Assembly: GCA_030613245.1 (NCBI GenBank) | Contig: JAUWMI010000022.1 | Span: 1-64,000, forward strand | Length of the DNA: 64,000 nt | Reading direction: 5' to 3' | Source of the DNA: Candidatus Sumerlaeota bacterium | GTDB lineage: Bacteria > Sumerlaeota > Sumerlaeia > MWCT01 > JAUWMI01 | Part shown: positions 62,815 through 64,000 of the stretch, piece after piece | Numbering within the stretch: the first letter of the stretch is position 1 | Layout: each line of letters begins with the position of its first letter | The notes under the pieces: model-generated | What the model was told of the DNA's origin: nothing | What the model saw: the letters and a program-made list of their open reading frames with translations, nothing else | Database searches by the model: none | Made by a program: the position numbers and the translations under genes

Positions 62815-63786
62815 ATGGAAGAAACTGAACAGACGCCGCTTGTTTCCGTCATTATAGTGAATTGGAATACGTATGCAGAGCTTCGACTGTGTCTTGAGGC
62901 CTTGCGCGGCCAGCAGGTAATTCCGCTTGAGATTATCGTGGTGGATAATAACTCTTCGAATGGTAGTGCCCGGAACTTGCCACATGAGTTTCCATCCGTC
63001 CGCTTGATTGCTAATCGAGAGAATCTCGGCTTCGCAGAGGGATGCAATCAGGGCTTGAGCATTAGCCAGGGGCACTACATGCTCTTGCTTAACCCAGATA
63101 CAGTTCCGAATCCCGATGCAATCAAGGCAATGGTTCGGTTCCTTGAGACGAATCAATCGGCTGGAGCTGTGGGGTGTCAACTCGTTTTGCCTGATGGCAC
63201 GCCGCAGATTACCTATAGCGCGTTCCCGAATTTCTGGACCTACCTGGTGCTGCATTCGCTGGTGAGTCCGATGATAAGGAAAGTGCGAAGAATCGCACGT
63301 GTGGTACGCCAGCGGCTTGGCATTCGTGAACGCATGGCTGGGCCAAAGCGAGTTGGCTGGCTGATGGGGGCCTGCCTGATGGTACGGCGGCAGGTGGTTG
63401 ATCAGGTAGGCTTGATGGACAGTGAGTTCTTCATGTATTGTGAAGATACGGATTGGTGCAAGCGCATGCACGACCACGGATGGCAGATTTTCTATCTTCC
63501 GTCGGCTTCGATTGTGCACTTGCATCAGCGCAGTAGCCGACAGCGGAAGTTTGCCACACTTGTCCAGCTCTATACATCGCTCCGCAGATACTATCTGAAG
63601 CAGAAGTCTGGTAATGCTTTGCGAGGACTGACAGTGCTTGTGACCGTTGATATGATATCCCGTCTTGTGTTGTTAACACTCGCGAGAGTGGTCACGTTTG
63701 ACCAGAGCGATGTGAATCGAGAGCGGCATCGCGCTGTGCGGGAAATCCTCCGGCGGTACTGGCTTCCACGGAGCTCAGAACCATGA
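62815..63786 (+). CDS. Family 2 glycosyltransferase (rhamnosyltransferase-like)
   Basis: A GT-A enzyme of 323 residues. It starts near VSVIIVNWNTYAELRLCLEA, with VDNNSSNGS, the ENLGFAEGCNQGLSIS segment, LLNPDT as the DxD-type metal site, and FMYCEDTDWCKRMHDHGW as the catalytic ED motif. A C-terminal helix (LTVLVTVDMISRLVLLTLA) suggests membrane attachment. ATG 62815 is preferred over GTG 62794. Its stop overlaps the next start by 4 bases (ATGA), so the two are coupled. Confidence 0.93.
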   Translation: MEETEQTPLVSVIIVNWNTYAELRLCLEALRGQQVIPLEIIVVDNNSSNGSARNLPHEFPSVRLIANRENLGFAEGCNQGLSISQGHYMLLLNPDTVPNPDAIKAMVRFLETNQSAGAVGCQLVLPDGTPQITYSAFPNFWTYLVLHSLVSPMIRKVRRIARVVRQRLGIRERMAGPKRVGWLMGACLMVRRQVVDQVGLMDSEFFMYCEDTDWCKRMHDHGWQIFYLPSASIVHLHQRSSRQRKFATLVQLYTSLRRYYLKQKSGNALRGLTVLVTVDMISRLVLLTLARVVTFDQSDVNRERHRAVREILRRYWLPRSSEP

Positions 63787-64000
63787 AGATCGCACTGAAT
63801 GCGCTTCAGGTACGGGGTGCAAAAAGCGGAGTCGGCCAGCACATCGCCTGCCTCCTTGAGGCGCTACTGGAAATTGATTCGACCAATTCGTATTTGGTCT
63901 TTGCCAGCCACTATAATTATTTTAACTACCAATTCTCCTCGCCACGCTATCAGCTCGAAATCTGGGGCAGCCGATCAAAAAGCAAGACAGTGCGGCTGCT
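63783..64000 (+). CDS. GT4 family glycosyltransferase, N-terminal part (cut by window end)
   Basis: The first 72 codons of a GT-B glycosyltransferase. MKIALNALQVRGAKSGVGQH has the acceptor-side glycine loop, then IACLLEALLEIDSTNSYLVF, matching the N-terminus of mannosyltransferase-like GT4 enzymes such as the one at 32427. It overlaps the preceding gene by 4 bases. The rest lies beyond 64000. Confidence 0.8.
   Translation, partial: MKIALNALQVRGAKSGVGQHIACLLEALLEIDSTNSYLVFASHYNYFNYQFSSPRYQLEIWGSRSKSKTVRL

Noticed and set aside
62689-63525. A 278-codon minus-strand frame opposite the GT2 gene.
   Set aside because: The GT2 motifs on the plus strand are decisive.

Overview
The window reads as chromosomal sequence from an uncultured diderm (Gram-negative-type) bacterium of roughly 50% GC. 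An lpxA gene implies lipid A. A DsbD homologue, type IV pilus or type II secretion genes (pilB/pilC-like), secreted glycosidase-like proteins, paired B12-binding radical SAM proteins and many intergenic palindromic repeats are the kind of content seen in poorly cultivated candidate phyla. No rRNA or other firm taxonomic marker is present, so I do not name a phylum.

0-13.5 kb: a possible gene tail with a strong terminator, then rsmD (+) facing rpoD and dnaG (-), hisF and a GNAT acetyltransferase (-). A plus-strand trio of related zinc-ribbon proteins (7.36-10.16 kb) follows; I cannot assign it a function. Next come an archaeal/eukaryotic-type (CDKAL1-like) tRNA methylthiotransferase and a DsbD lacking its N-terminal domain.

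13.5-19.2 kb: a tRNA-Glu, then an island in a tRNA-Lys gene. The last 40-42 nt of tRNA-Lys(UUU) occur three times: once in the intact tRNA (19.13-19.20 kb) and twice as attachment-site scars (13.64 and 15.76 kb). This marks two tandem, related insertions. They carry a trypsin-like protein and its truncated copy, a DUF5677-like protein, a D-threonine-aldolase-like PLP enzyme, a PD-(D/E)XK-like protein and a RusA-like resolvase. Only a short integrase relic remains.

19.2-37 kb: secreted and envelope carbohydrate genes (clan A-like glycosidase, CPBP protease, GHL10 protein, TPR lipoprotein), two B12-binding radical SAM proteins, a UDP-galactopyranose-mutase-like flavoprotein with a DPM1-like glycosyltransferase, Hsp20 and tRNA-Ser. 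A plus-strand exopolysaccharide-type operon (two GT4 enzymes and a polyprenyl-phosphate sugar transferase) and an SDR gene follow.

37-57.3 kb: a long minus-strand housekeeping block: topA, hslV, dprA; an unknown membrane protein; pilB-pilC; rplU-rpmA-obgE-proB-proA; hisS-aspS; cimA, nrdR, trxA and hisA.

57.3-64 kb: a plus-strand surface-glycan cluster (O-antigen ligase-like protein, GT4, FemAB-like transferase, lpxA, GT2, and a GT4 running off the right edge).

Several short palindromic repeat families are scattered between genes. In two places a repeat has become the coding sequence for a protein's C-terminus.
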